A stretch of DNA of 64,000 nt from an uncultured Elusimicrobium sp. (GCA_937891135.1 CALAFB010000048.1:35784-99783), one strand, 5' to 3'; counted from the first letter of the stretch, positions 39,326-49,193 are shown. The notes: generated by a model from the letters alone, not told the origin. A program made the numbers and translations.

Positions 39326-39609
39326 ACGACCTATGGGCAATAGGCCGGTATGATTTGGGGCTAAGCGAAACGGAGTTTTGGGAGCTGTCGTTTAAAGAGT
39401 TTGATTTGCTCCGAAAACGGCATGAAATGCACGAATACAGACAATGGGAACGCACGGCAAGTATCATGTGTACCATTTTCAATGTAAACCGTACCAAACG
39501 GCAAAAGGCATTACAGGTTAAAGATATTCTCAAAAATCCGTTTCAGGAACCGAAAAAACAAACCGCGCAGGATATAAGGGAGTTTTTCCGGACATTACAA
39601 GGAAAATAA
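39278..39609 (+). CDS. tail assembly chaperone T extension, expressed by -1 frameshift
   Basis: The -1 frame is open from 39262 to the stop at 39609 and has no ATG or GTG with a ribosome site before LSETEFWELSFKEFDLL. Read through from the G frame it gives KAPKLDDLWAIGRYDLGLSETEFWEL and then a helical basic domain. This matches the G/GT arrangement of long-tailed phages. An independent TTG at 39355 is the alternative start, with no Shine-Dalgarno sequence. Confidence 0.65.
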
Positions 39610-39618
39610 GGCGGCAGT

Positions 39619-41676
39619 ATGGCAACAAAAGCACTTAGTATTGAATTATTACTAGAAAGCAAAGCGTTTACAGCGCAGATGCAGAAAGTAAACGATTCCT
39701 TTAAGAACACAAATAAGAACCTACAGGCGTTCGGCGCAAACCTTCAAAAAGTGGGCGCTAGTATGGCGGCTGTGGGCGCTTCTATTACTGCCGCCTTTGG
39801 AGTTGCTGTAAAATCTCTTGCCAATGCCGCAGATGTCGCTGATGACACAGCAAAACGTACGGGCCTGACCGTGGAGGCGGTACAAGAATTGGCCTATGCG
39901 GCCAAGTTGTGCGGTACAGATTTGGGCACAATGGAAATTGCGCTCCGTACAGTTCAAAAGAATATGGCCGGAACCGGTCAAGAAAGCGCAACATTTAAGG
40001 CCGCATTAGAAGGTTTGGGTATTTCCCTTAAAGATTTACAGCAAATGAGCCCGCAGGAGCAGTTCGACACGCTTTCCCAAGCAATCGCGGGGGTGGTTGA
40101 CCCTTCGCAACGTGCAGGGCTCGCTATGGCCGTTTTTGGACGTTCCGGAACGGCTTTGCTTCCCATGCTTGCGGAAGGGGCTGATGGAATCGCCCGGTTG
40201 AAGCAAGAGGCGCACCAATTCGGTTATGTTATGGATCAGGAAACGGCAAAAGCCGGCTCCGATTTTAACGATAATTTAGACCGGCTAAAAGGTTCTGTCG
40301 GTGGCCTTGCTCAACAAATTGTGGCCGGTATGTTGCCCGGACTCAATACTTTTGTTCGGGCCATGGCGGAGGTTGTGTCCGGCATTAAAGATTGGGTATC
40401 GGCGCATCCGGGGCTTACCAAGGCGCTCGCTTGGGTAGCCGCAGGTGTTGGCGGCATTTTGACTGTTTTTGGTAGTTTGGTAGCCGCGTGTGGCACGTTT
40501 ATTGCGCTTGCGCCGGCTATCGGAGCGGCTTTTACGGTGGCTACAGGCCCCGTTGGAGTAACTGTTATGGCGATTGCCGGATTAGTTACCGGCATAATTG
40601 CCCTGTATAAGAATTGGGATACGGTTTCCCATTATCTGATGCAGACATGGCGCGTGCTTACAGCGTTGGTATTAAAAGCCGTTGAAATGCAACTTGCGGC
40701 ACTTGAAAAACTTATCGGTTGGGTTCCAAAAGTAGGTACAGCCGTTCAAAGTGCCTTACAAAAAGTCAAGGATTTACAAACTAGCACTTGGGAATCTATT
40801 GGTAATAGCCAACTTGAATACGAGAAAAAGAAAAACGAGCAAAGTGTCAAAAACACACAAGAGACAGAACAAAAGAAAGCCGCAGTAATGGTATCAACCA
40901 ATGCCGCCGCAATGGAACAAGTAAAAACCGATACAAATAAGGCGCATGAGGAACTGAAAGCAAAACATGAGGGGTTTTGGTCTTATCTATATGAGGCATC
41001 TAATGCGCAAAGTTTAAATGTTTCTAAAACTGTTTCCGATGTTTATAGCAGTTTGCAAAGCAATTTATCAACTTCTTTCCAAGATTTATTTGCCCAAATA
41101 GGGAACGGATGGAAGGGTTTAACGGATATTGCCGTTAATTTTGCGCGATCAATGTATAACAGTTTAACTCAAATTTTAGCCAATTTGGCGGCAGAAGAGA
41201 TTAAAAATATTATTGCCGTACAAATCGCTCAACGTGCCGCGGCAAAGGCAAATATCGCGGCAAGTGCGGCAGAGGCAGGAGCAAAGGCCGCCGCATCGTC
41301 TGCCGGTTGGGCGTTGTGGGGTGCTGTTGCCATTGGTGCCGGGATTTTGGCCGCTGTTTTGGCGTTCGCCGATGGATTTGCTACCGGTGGTATCGTTGGC
41401 GGCAATTCTTTTACCGGAGACAAGGTATTAACAAGAGTAAATAGCGGCGAAATGATTTTGAATGATGCCCAACAAGCACGTTTGTTTGCCATAGCGGATG
41501 GGCGCGAAAACGCCGGAAATGGCGGAGCTGTAACAATTAACCAAAATATAACGGTGCAAAATGGGAATGATATTGAGGCAATTACGCAAGCCATAAAGCG
41601 CGGTAGCATTGAAGCGTTAGAGATGGCAAATGTGGCTTATAAGGCAGGGCAAAAACAGAATAAGTACGTGGGTTAA
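39619..41676 (+). CDS. tape measure protein
   Basis: A 685-residue protein that sets tail length. N-terminal coiled coil (KAFTAQMQKVNDSFKNTNKNLQAFG). TMP motifs ADDTAKRTGLTVEAVQELAYAAKL and FGRSGTALLPML. Several hydrophobic segments about 270-345 and again about 555-590. The C-terminal ATGGIVGGNSFTGDKVLTRVNSGEMILN is typical of phage tape measures. It is short, predicting a short flexible tail. Its stop overlaps the end of the opposite-strand gene. Confidence 0.9.
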   Translation: MATKALSIELLLESKAFTAQMQKVNDSFKNTNKNLQAFGANLQKVGASMAAVGASITAAFGVAVKSLANAADVADDTAKRTGLTVEAVQELAYAAKLCGTDLGTMEIALRTVQKNMAGTGQESATFKAALEGLGISLKDLQQMSPQEQFDTLSQAIAGVVDPSQRAGLAMAVFGRSGTALLPMLAEGADGIARLKQEAHQFGYVMDQETAKAGSDFNDNLDRLKGSVGGLAQQIVAGMLPGLNTFVRAMAEVVSGIKDWVSAHPGLTKALAWVAAGVGGILTVFGSLVAACGTFIALAPAIGAAFTVATGPVGVTVMAIAGLVTGIIALYKNWDTVSHYLMQTWRVLTALVLKAVEMQLAALEKLIGWVPKVGTAVQSALQKVKDLQTSTWESIGNSQLEYEKKKNEQSVKNTQETEQKKAAVMVSTNAAAMEQVKTDTNKAHEELKAKHEGFWSYLYEASNAQSLNVSKTVSDVYSSLQSNLSTSFQDLFAQIGNGWKGLTDIAVNFARSMYNSLTQILANLAAEEIKNIIAVQIAQRAAAKANIAASAAEAGAKAAASSAGWALWGAVAIGAGILAAVLAFADGFATGGIVGGNSFTGDKVLTRVNSGEMILNDAQQARLFAIADGRENAGNGGAVTINQNITVQNGNDIEAITQAIKRGSIEALEMANVAYKAGQKQNKYVG

Positions 41677-42158
41677 CGAATGATGGACAGCCAAGCATTG
41701 CAGTTATAATCTACATGCGCGGCTGAATTAAGGGAACAGGATGTTTCGTATTTCCCGTTTTTGAAAGTGGTAGTCCACTCATTGCAGTTATAGTCCACAT
41801 GTTCTGAAGGATTGAGCGAACAGGTAGTTTTGTAGGATCCGTTGGGCAATTGAATGGTAGTCCAATGGGAACAATGATAAGAAATCCGGGCAGATGAATT
41901 ATTTGAACAAGTCGTTTCGTACTGTCCGTTTTTGAAAATAGTATTCCATTCTGCGCAGTTGTAATCAACTCGTGCAGATGAATCGAAGGAACAGCGGGTT
42001 TGTAAAGACCCATCAGGCCGGACAGTTGTAATCCAATGATTGCAGAAATACTGTACGTGGTCGGAGGTGTTAATGGAGCAAGAGGAGTTATAGTTGTTTG
42101 CAGAAAATACAAACAACGGGGAAAATGTGAGAATTAAAATCAAAATAATTTTTTTCAT
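41673..42158 (-). CDS. secreted Cys-rich repeat protein (prophage moron)
   Basis: A 161-residue protein with a signal peptide (MKKIILILILTFSPLFVFSA) and five tandem repeats of 28-29 residues. Each repeat has C..N.SAR.DY.C..W.T....G.Y.T. Ten Cys (27, 39, 56, 68, 84, 96, 113, 125, 141, 153) are spaced strictly 12 then 16-17, pointing to disulfides in an exported protein. Transcribed against the tail operon, with AGGAGAG and its own extended -10, the usual marks of a moron expressed in the lysogen. I know no family for it. The aromatic/Cys repeats could bind carbohydrate or protein; this is open. Confidence 0.75.
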   Translation of the reverse strand: MKKIILILILTFSPLFVFSANNYNSSCSINTSDHVQYFCNHWITTVRPDGSLQTRCSFDSSARVDYNCAEWNTIFKNGQYETTCSNNSSARISYHCSHWTTIQLPNGSYKTTCSLNPSEHVDYNCNEWTTTFKNGKYETSCSLNSAAHVDYNCNAWLSIIR

Positions 42159-42175
42159 AACTCTCTCCTATCACT

Positions 42176-42184
42176 ATTATAACC
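42176..42184 (-). promoter_or_regulatory. -10 element of the Cys-rich moron
   Basis: Minus strand TATAAT preceded by GGT, 17 nt before the ATG; -35 not clear. Confidence 0.5.
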
Positions 42185-42202
42185 CATTTTTGAGGAAATT
42201 TA

Positions 42203-42952
42203 TTGCTTATGGTTAAAACAATACAAATAAACACGCCGATTAAGTTTTTTGGGCCGAATTATATTACCGGCCTTTGTGCCTTTGTGGGAGACGAAGAAAA
42301 TCGCGCCGCTTTGTATGATAATTCAGCAGAAGATGCGGCCTCTTTTTCAAATGCTGATACAAGTCAAGCAAAAGCTTGGAGTGTGTCTTTTGTTGATAAA
42401 TATGGCCAAGCAATTGTCCGAATAATAGATACGGTTATTATTGAGAATTGTTCGGCTGATAGCGTGGAAATCTTATATACAGATGAATCTGATAATCTTG
42501 TATCTTTGGGAAAATTCGCATTAGAAACTAATAATATTTTCACACTTGCAGAGTGCAAGGCAAAAGGGTTGACTTTTCGGTTCTATTGCCATGCAGAAAC
42601 CTTTATTGTTGGCGAAATTCGGGCGCTCAAATTCTTGTTTGACTTAAAAGCCACTTCACACACAAAAATCGAACCCAATTCTAGTGGCGGTTCTTATACA
42701 ACGCAAGATGGGAGTTTCCACGCTTGGACAAATTACTTTAGACCCGGTTTGTCAATTGATGTAAATAATGGAAATTATGAGCAGTATTCAGTGCTGTGCA
42801 ATATGATAAAAACCGGCGAGAATATTACAATAATTCCGTTTAGTGAACTATCGTTTTTTGTGGTAGAGGGCGCGCTAAATCGTGAAATTAAGCCGTCTAT
42901 CAATCGTTTCTCTGGCTTGTTGGATTATTCTATTAAGGTGGTCGGCGTATGA
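42203..42952 (+). CDS. distal tail protein-like
   Basis: A 249-residue beta-rich protein after the tape measure, where distal tail (Dit-like) proteins lie. The ending SINRFSGLLDYSIKVVGV suits a strand-rich phage tail fold. Start TTG at 42203 lies six bases after GAGGA; the ATG two codons later is 12 bases away, so TTG is preferred. Function is by position. Confidence 0.5.
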   Translation: MLMVKTIQINTPIKFFGPNYITGLCAFVGDEENRAALYDNSAEDAASFSNADTSQAKAWSVSFVDKYGQAIVRIIDTVIIENCSADSVEILYTDESDNLVSLGKFALETNNIFTLAECKAKGLTFRFYCHAETFIVGEIRALKFLFDLKATSHTKIEPNSSGGSYTTQDGSFHAWTNYFRPGLSIDVNNGNYEQYSVLCNMIKTGENITIIPFSELSFFVVEGALNREIKPSINRFSGLLDYSIKVVGV

Positions 42953-45441
42953 GAACAATACCGCAAAGTATTAAAAATGCCTTACAAGATAAATCTTTGC
43001 CGTTAAAAAAGCAAATTTTAATGTATAGGCGCGCTTGGAACTCCGCCCAACAGGCGTACGAATTGGAAAGCACGCCGATAGACATTACGCATCTTTTGCA
43101 AGAAAGCGGCAGTATTAAAATGGCGCTTGATACGGATGAAGTAGATAAATGGGATGCGTCAAATGTTACCTTGACTTTTAAGAATACGCTTAACTGTTTT
43201 AAGGAAGGGCTTTCCGGTGGGTTTTTTGAGCATGCTGTATTATGGGGGTCTAAGTTCGTTTATTTAGTTAAAAATTCCGGTAAAAATGCACCAAATGATA
43301 GCGTTGCTGTTTTTACGGGATATGTTTATTCATCCCCTGTTTTTAAGGACAATGGAAATTTTATATCACTAACGATTACATCTAGTTTGGATGCACTAGA
43401 GTATGTAAGCGCCGAAGATTATTGCTTATCCAAAACAGATGAATTAGCCACACTTATTGCATCGCAAAATGCGAGCGATCAGGGAAAAGAATTTGCCACA
43501 TCCGAAACCGGAGTTGGATATATTGATACCGTTAAATACGGAGCCACGTTGGAAACGTCAAGCGCGCTTTCAGCGGGTTCCGATTATTCAGTTTCTCAAT
43601 TAAATGAATATGGAAAAAATGCCATTGTTAAATTAAATTTTACTCCTACGAGTGGTTATAATACTTGGGTTTCATATCGTTATTGGCATAAAGATATGAA
43701 AATAGAGGATATTGTCAACGCATTGCTTGATTTGTCAGGGACATTGAATAGGACAGTAGAAAAAGCACAATTTGCCACTCAAGGCATTGAATATGTCGAC
43801 GATGTGCAACATAAGAATTATAACCTTTTTTGTGCTTTTGATAACAACGATGTGATTGTTCCGCAATTTCCAAGAAATGACGATAGACAATGGTATGGCG
43901 GAAATATGGAATGGCGCTTTAATGTTGGGCGCAAAACATACACCGATTCAACTCTTCGTGTAAGGTTTCCAACACGCGGTTTTTTAGGATTAATGTCTCC
44001 CAATGCTCCATTTTATTCAGGCGCAAACGTAGAAAGTGATTCTTGGGGATCTATAACATTATATGGGGAGAACGGTTTATCCATCAGTATTTCATATACG
44101 AATCCAAATAGCAATATTAGAGTTACCGTATCGGTGACATCAAATGGGAGTACACAAACCATTTATCAGGGTCAAAATGTAGGAATAGCTGGTTTTGATT
44201 TTAAAGATACGGGATTAGAACTATTGGCTGTTGGTATTTATAACAATGGTTGGATTAATACAGATGCAGGCGTTTATAAAATTTTCATTGGTGGCAAGTG
44301 GGATGATTTTTTTAATCAAATAACAATGAGATTGCAGTCCGGCACCAACTACCAGGGGCGCTTGTCTAGCCAAATTTCATGGAGAGAAACAAATCTAATT
44401 GAATCAGAATATACGGGTAAAACTATTTATAGTTTTTTTACAAATTTTTTTGCCACAGAAGGTACTTTTGCCACGCAACCAAAAATGTGTGTTTATGCCG
44501 AATTAGCAGAAGAGGCCACTTCATGGAATAAAATTACTTACACGCAATCTATTGTGAGTTCCGGAACAGGAGAATTTGCCTACTCAACAAGCTCCGATGG
44601 AGAAATTTGGTCGGAAAAAATCGTAATCAGTAATGGCTCGAGAATAGAATCATCTGACAAATATTTGCGAGTTTATTTGACGATTACAAGTTATCCGGGA
44701 TATATTACTGCGGAAAATTTATTAATTTCATCATTCATTTCGTATATTCCAATTCCTTTAGTGAATATGACAGGGTTAACAGTTGGAGAAGCAATTGCAC
44801 AATTGGCCCAAATGGTTTCCTACGAAATAGGTTTTAATCAAGATGGCGTTTTCTTTTTTAGGCCTAGATCGGCATCTTATACAGCAATTGAACTTACTCC
44901 GAAACAGTTAATAGAGGTAAGCACCCATTCGGCGGATATTGAAGATTTCGCCAATCGTATATCAGTTTCATTTGGGCAATTTTCATCCATTGTTGATGAC
45001 AATACGGAAGGAAAATCGCACCCAAATTCAATAGATACCTATGGCATACATGAAAAAGAAATATCTGATAGCAATTTAATTCCGGCCGATAATGTTGATA
45101 TTTCTATGGCTGTTGCGCTTGCAAACTACGAAGTTCTTTCTCAAATAGGATACACAGCCCGATTGGAATGTGTACCTTTGTTGGAATTGGAATTGGGCGA
45201 TAAAATCCGCGTTGATTCCGATAATACCGAAATTGCTGATAAGCAATGGAGTGACCATACAAAGTTTGAGCAATTGCCCATTTGGAAACGTGTGTTTAAG
45301 ATTATTGGCATTGAACTTGCGGTAGATAAGCGTAAAATGGTGCTCAATTTGAAGGATGTAACAACAAGCGCTGACGAACCGGAAGAAACAATGTATGAAT
45401 TTGTTTATGATTTCCCTATTAATTTAGGGGCGAAGAAATAG
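42949..45441 (+). CDS. tail tip / tail-associated protein
   Basis: An 830-residue protein, overlapping the previous gene by four bases. N-terminus MRTIPQSIKNALQDKSLPLKKQILMYRR and a region SLDALEYVSAEDYCLSK match phage tail proteins of the gp18/Tal-like baseplate-hub group. The C-terminal part (VGEAIAQLAQMVSYEIGFNQDGVFFFRPR, LELGDKIRVD) resembles hub domains. The centre (about 350-590) is Ser/Gly/Thr-rich beta, possibly a sugar-binding insertion. No lytic motif is seen. Confidence 0.65.
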   Translation: MRTIPQSIKNALQDKSLPLKKQILMYRRAWNSAQQAYELESTPIDITHLLQESGSIKMALDTDEVDKWDASNVTLTFKNTLNCFKEGLSGGFFEHAVLWGSKFVYLVKNSGKNAPNDSVAVFTGYVYSSPVFKDNGNFISLTITSSLDALEYVSAEDYCLSKTDELATLIASQNASDQGKEFATSETGVGYIDTVKYGATLETSSALSAGSDYSVSQLNEYGKNAIVKLNFTPTSGYNTWVSYRYWHKDMKIEDIVNALLDLSGTLNRTVEKAQFATQGIEYVDDVQHKNYNLFCAFDNNDVIVPQFPRNDDRQWYGGNMEWRFNVGRKTYTDSTLRVRFPTRGFLGLMSPNAPFYSGANVESDSWGSITLYGENGLSISISYTNPNSNIRVTVSVTSNGSTQTIYQGQNVGIAGFDFKDTGLELLAVGIYNNGWINTDAGVYKIFIGGKWDDFFNQITMRLQSGTNYQGRLSSQISWRETNLIESEYTGKTIYSFFTNFFATEGTFATQPKMCVYAELAEEATSWNKITYTQSIVSSGTGEFAYSTSSDGEIWSEKIVISNGSRIESSDKYLRVYLTITSYPGYITAENLLISSFISYIPIPLVNMTGLTVGEAIAQLAQMVSYEIGFNQDGVFFFRPRSASYTAIELTPKQLIEVSTHSADIEDFANRISVSFGQFSSIVDDNTEGKSHPNSIDTYGIHEKEISDSNLIPADNVDISMAVALANYEVLSQIGYTARLECVPLLELELGDKIRVDSDNTEIADKQWSDHTKFEQLPIWKRVFKIIGIELAVDKRKMVLNLKDVTTSADEPEETMYEFVYDFPINLGAKK

Positions 45442-45449
45442 GAGTGTGT

Positions 45450-46019
45450 ATGGACTTACAAGCGAACAAAACCGATGGTAAGATTTTACCTTTATCAAAC
45501 AGGCGGATTGCCGCGGATGAGTGGAATCAATTAGCCGCCTCTTGTATGGCATTTATAACAGTGGCAGGACTTACACCGGATGCGTTAGATAACGAGCAGT
45601 TGTTGAATGCGTTTAAGGCTATTGCGGCTGATTTGGAATTAGTAGGGGCCAATACAAACCTATCTAATTTGACGGTTTCCGGACAAGCCAAATTTGACGC
45701 AAAGGCGGGTACGGATTTGAACAATGTTACTTCTTCCGGCAAGGATACGGCTACCGGTTGGATGATGCCGGATTATAGTGCGATTGTGTCGGGGTTATCT
45801 TTCCCTTATACGGCACCAAAGAATGGATTGTTGAGTTTTAATTGTGATGAGTCAAGTAGTGGAATATTAACGATAAACGGAAATTCGTTTAATATTGCAG
45901 GCAATGATAGCTCAAACGAAGGACCGGTGCAAATTTTGGTAAGTAAAGACGATGTAATATCTTTTAGTAGTGCAAATTACTTTAATCTCATATTTATACC
46001 TATGAAGGGGGCTAACTGA
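45450..46019 (+). CDS. tail fibre-like protein, 189 aa
   Basis: Starts MDLQANKTDGKILPLSNRRIAADEWNQLAASC, like the virion-attachment N-termini of some tail fibres. It continues NLTVSGQAKFDAKAGTDLNNV and a C-terminal beta domain (GLLSFNCDESSSGILTINGNSFNIAG). The ATG lies close to AGGAG; the upstream GTG overlaps that site. Probably a short fibre or collar. Confidence 0.6.
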   Translation: MDLQANKTDGKILPLSNRRIAADEWNQLAASCMAFITVAGLTPDALDNEQLLNAFKAIAADLELVGANTNLSNLTVSGQAKFDAKAGTDLNNVTSSGKDTATGWMMPDYSAIVSGLSFPYTAPKNGLLSFNCDESSSGILTINGNSFNIAGNDSSNEGPVQILVSKDDVISFSSANYFNLIFIPMKGAN

Positions 46020-46366
46020 TGACAGTATATGCCAAAATTATAAACGAAAACACCAAACAAGTAGAAGTAGGATTTGGTACGAATGAAGAGTTCTACAAAT
46101 CCATCGGTATGACAAAAATGGATGTAGAACAGGCATATAATGGGGCTTGGTATCTCAAAGGATACGCTCCCCAAAAACCAGAACCTACGAAAGAGGAGCG
46201 AATAGCACAACTTAAAAACGAATTGAGCATAATTGATACCAAATCGGCTCGTTCTATGCGTGCTATTTTGTCAGAAACTGCTACTGAAGATGATAGGAAT
46301 TTTTTAGCAAATTTGGAAACACAGGCCGAAAATTTGCGGCAACAAATCAAAGGATTGGAGGACTAA
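46019..46366 (+). CDS. tail fibre-associated/assembly protein, 115 aa
   Basis: MTVYAKIINENTKQVEVGFGTNEEFYKSIGMTKMDVEQAYNGAWYLKGYAPQKPEPTKEER has the short attachment-plus-helix layout seen in small phage proteins next to fibres. The C-terminal half is coiled coil (FLANLETQAENLRQQIKGLED). Starts at an overlap with the upstream stop. Role inferred from position. Confidence 0.5.
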   Translation: MTVYAKIINENTKQVEVGFGTNEEFYKSIGMTKMDVEQAYNGAWYLKGYAPQKPEPTKEERIAQLKNELSIIDTKSARSMRAILSETATEDDRNFLANLETQAENLRQQIKGLED

Positions 46367-46367
46367 T

Positions 46368-47309
46368 ATGAGCGAACAACAAACACAATACATACCGATT
46401 TATTTCGGCGATGATACGGATTTTAACGACCGGGTATTTGTAACGGTAAACATCCAAACACAAATGGATTTAAGTGGCATGACCGCTACTCTTTATTTGG
46501 GGCAACTCAAAAAAGATTACAGCATGGTGAATAATTCATTTGAAATTACGTTAAGTGCCAACGAAACAAAAACCTTGCCCTTTGGGGAACTAATGGGCCA
46601 AATTGCTTTGTTTGATACTTCAAACCGACGGCGGACAATTACCAGCCAGGTGCCGTTTTATGTATCCAAAACGGTAGCTGGGGCAGACCCGGTGGAAATC
46701 AACTTGCATGTAGAAGAAGACAGCGAGGTGGCCTACGTTACCATTGATAGTGCGTTGGCCGAACAGTTGTCCACGCGGATTTCTGCCAACGAAACCGCGA
46801 TTACTTCGCTTCAAACACAAAGTACAACATTAGGTAATAACTTACTGACCGAGGCGCAAACACGTGCCCAGGCGGATAGTGATTTAAACGCCCGCATTAA
46901 CCAGTTAAATTTCATCCAGTTTGTGAATGCCCTTCCGGCAAGCGGCGAAAGTAAATATATCTATGCCGTACCGCAAGAGGAAACCGATTTGGATGACCAC
47001 CCGATTGTGGTGTTGTACCTGTGGAATAGTGCGGATAGCGAATGGAACGCCATCGGGGCCTTTAGCACCAACGTGGATCCGGCTACCTTGGCTACGAAAA
47101 CAGAATTGCAGACGTTGGGGCAAACGGTTGCAAACACGTATGTGGCTAACACGCAAAAAGGGGCGGCCAGTGGGGTGGCCAGTTTGGATGCAAACGCCAA
47201 AGTAACCGCTTCCCAAATTCCCTATGCAACGGCCGCCAGCATAGGCGGTATCAAGCAAAGTTTTGACGCAACTACTGGCACTTGGACAGTAATTACTGAG
47301 GACCTATAA
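46368..47309 (+). CDS. baseplate upper/tail fibre protein, BppU-like N-terminus
   Basis: A 313-residue protein. Residues about 1-120 match the BppU-type N-terminal domain (YIPIYFGDDTDFNDRVFVTVNIQTQ, SQVPFYVSKTV). A coiled-coil stalk follows (ANETAITSLQTQSTTLGNNLLTEAQTRAQADSDLN). The C-terminal segment has VASLDANAKVTASQIPYATA, a common phage fibre repeat. Likely links baseplate to the receptor-binding protein encoded next. Confidence 0.68.
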   Translation: MSEQQTQYIPIYFGDDTDFNDRVFVTVNIQTQMDLSGMTATLYLGQLKKDYSMVNNSFEITLSANETKTLPFGELMGQIALFDTSNRRRTITSQVPFYVSKTVAGADPVEINLHVEEDSEVAYVTIDSALAEQLSTRISANETAITSLQTQSTTLGNNLLTEAQTRAQADSDLNARINQLNFIQFVNALPASGESKYIYAVPQEETDLDDHPIVVLYLWNSADSEWNAIGAFSTNVDPATLATKTELQTLGQTVANTYVANTQKGAASGVASLDANAKVTASQIPYATAASIGGIKQSFDATTGTWTVITEDL

Positions 47310-47320
47310 GGGGGTGTAAT

Positions 47321-49192
47321 ATGGCATCATATCACAGCGCAAAAGGTCCTGTAGATTATACCGTCGTTGGTAGCCCTACTATTGTAAATGGTATAGTTAG
47401 CAACTTTTCTAATAGTAATTCTTTGAACTTAACAGCTTTCCCATTATATGCGAACCGCTCTTTTGAGATTTTTGCAAAAGTAAAATTAAGCGAAGTTGGT
47501 GCTATTTCTAACGGGATAATGGGGAATGGAGCAAACTTCCTTCCAGGATATTATAGTTATGATGGTATAGAATTTAGACAGCGTGCAGCGTATGAGGATG
47601 CTTGGGCTAATACAATCCGTTTAGCAAGTGCTGATGGAGTTAATATAGCGGCTAATACGTGGTTTTATTTTAAAGAAACCTATGATGGTGCTGGCACTCT
47701 TACGGGTGCTTTCTCGTCAGACGGACAAACTTGGATTAGTAAAACTTTAACAGGGGTTTCTAATTTCCCAAATTCTACCACTAATATAAAGATGGGTGGT
47801 AGCGTTAGTGGTAGTCCAATTGTTTCGGAATTGGATTTAAATGAAACCTACATTACTGTAGATGGTCAACCCTGGTTTGGTAATTGCCCTGTAGAAGTAA
47901 AGAAACACCAGTTAATGGGGTCAGTTGGATATACGAAAGAGGGCAACCCTATTATTGTAGATGGTGTGGCAAGTTGGTTTAGCCAAAATGATTATTTGCA
48001 AACGAGTAATGTGTTTCCGAACGATATCAATTCTTTTGATGCTGTCATTAAATTTAATTGTTCTGATTTGTCGACACCTAATACGTTATATTCTTCTATT
48101 TCTACTATCTTGCCATTTGGATTATCCCTTCGTGATACGGGGAAGTTACGTCTTTACTGTGGTAACGCCGGAAATTCAATCGATAGCACAACATCTTTTG
48201 TAGCTAATACTAATTATTTAGCAAAAATATCTTATGTAAAAAATACAGGGTGGAGTTTATTAACTTCTTCTGATAATGGAGTTAATTGGAATACAGAGTT
48301 TAGTGGTTTTGCTCCTGTTTTGGCCCCACAATCAAACTATATTACCATAGGCCGAAACTTTACTGGAACAAACAAAGAACCTTTTGTTGGTTCCATAGAC
48401 CTCAACCAAACCTACATCAAAGTAAACGGCAAGCTATGGTTCTACCAATCTGCCCCTACTAAATATATCCAAAAAGACAATAAACTGGTATTTGCGTCCC
48501 AGGATTTGTATTTGAAAGGGCCAGAAAGCTATACTGCTGTAGGAAATCCTACAATAACGAAAGGGGTTGTAAGTGGATTTAGTACAAACGACTACATTTC
48601 TCTTGATGATGTGTTGCCTGTAGCAAATACTTTAGAAATAGTAGTTGCATTTAAAACGGATTTCCAGCCTTCTACTTCAAACCAATGGTTAATATCTGGT
48701 CTGAGAAATTTGATGATTGGAGTAAATACTAATCACAAATTAGTTTATTATTTTGGCTTTGGTACTGGCGATGACTGGTCTGTATCTGCAGCAACAGGGA
48801 ATTATACGTTCTCGGCTAATACAGATTACCTTATAAAACTAACATTTGATGGTAGTGAATATGCGTTTTATGTTTCTTCTGATAATGGTAGAACTTGGAC
48901 GTTCGATACATCATATCAAACAAGCGAAAAATTAGGAAGTAAAGTTCTTTCATTAGGAATTAACGCAATTAAATCAACGCCATTATCAGGTTCTATTGAT
49001 TTGAATAAGACTTATATCAAAGCCAATGGAGAATTGTGTTTCGGAAAAAACTACGCAACCAAGAATATAGCCCCTGTACCTAGCGGATATACATACGGAA
49101 ACACAACTACATCCGCTATCGGATATGTAGATATGCGTACGCAAGGGTTTACAGCTGCACCTGCTGGGGCTACGATAGGGAGGGATGAATAA
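47321..49192 (+). CDS. receptor-binding tail fibre with three LamG/concanavalin-like repeats
   Basis: A 623-residue protein made of three tandem units of about 190 residues. Each has YT.VG.PTI..G.VS.FS near its start, a central strand-rich part with SSDNG..W, and closes with S.DLN.TYIKVNG.LWF. The units resemble LamG/concanavalin-type carbohydrate-binding domains. A short C-terminal tail (YTYGNTTTSAIGYVDMRTQGFTA) follows. Position after the BppU-like protein suggests receptor recognition. The triplication could provide a multivalent tip. Confidence 0.65.
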   Translation: MASYHSAKGPVDYTVVGSPTIVNGIVSNFSNSNSLNLTAFPLYANRSFEIFAKVKLSEVGAISNGIMGNGANFLPGYYSYDGIEFRQRAAYEDAWANTIRLASADGVNIAANTWFYFKETYDGAGTLTGAFSSDGQTWISKTLTGVSNFPNSTTNIKMGGSVSGSPIVSELDLNETYITVDGQPWFGNCPVEVKKHQLMGSVGYTKEGNPIIVDGVASWFSQNDYLQTSNVFPNDINSFDAVIKFNCSDLSTPNTLYSSISTILPFGLSLRDTGKLRLYCGNAGNSIDSTTSFVANTNYLAKISYVKNTGWSLLTSSDNGVNWNTEFSGFAPVLAPQSNYITIGRNFTGTNKEPFVGSIDLNQTYIKVNGKLWFYQSAPTKYIQKDNKLVFASQDLYLKGPESYTAVGNPTITKGVVSGFSTNDYISLDDVLPVANTLEIVVAFKTDFQPSTSNQWLISGLRNLMIGVNTNHKLVYYFGFGTGDDWSVSAATGNYTFSANTDYLIKLTFDGSEYAFYVSSDNGRTWTFDTSYQTSEKLGSKVLSLGINAIKSTPLSGSIDLNKTYIKANGELCFGKNYATKNIAPVPSGYTYGNTTTSAIGYVDMRTQGFTAAPAGATIGRDE

Positions 49193-49193
49193 T

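Noticed and set aside
39355..39609. Independent gene starting at TTG 39355
   Set aside because: No Shine-Dalgarno site and the frame is open upstream into G; the frameshift model explains it better.
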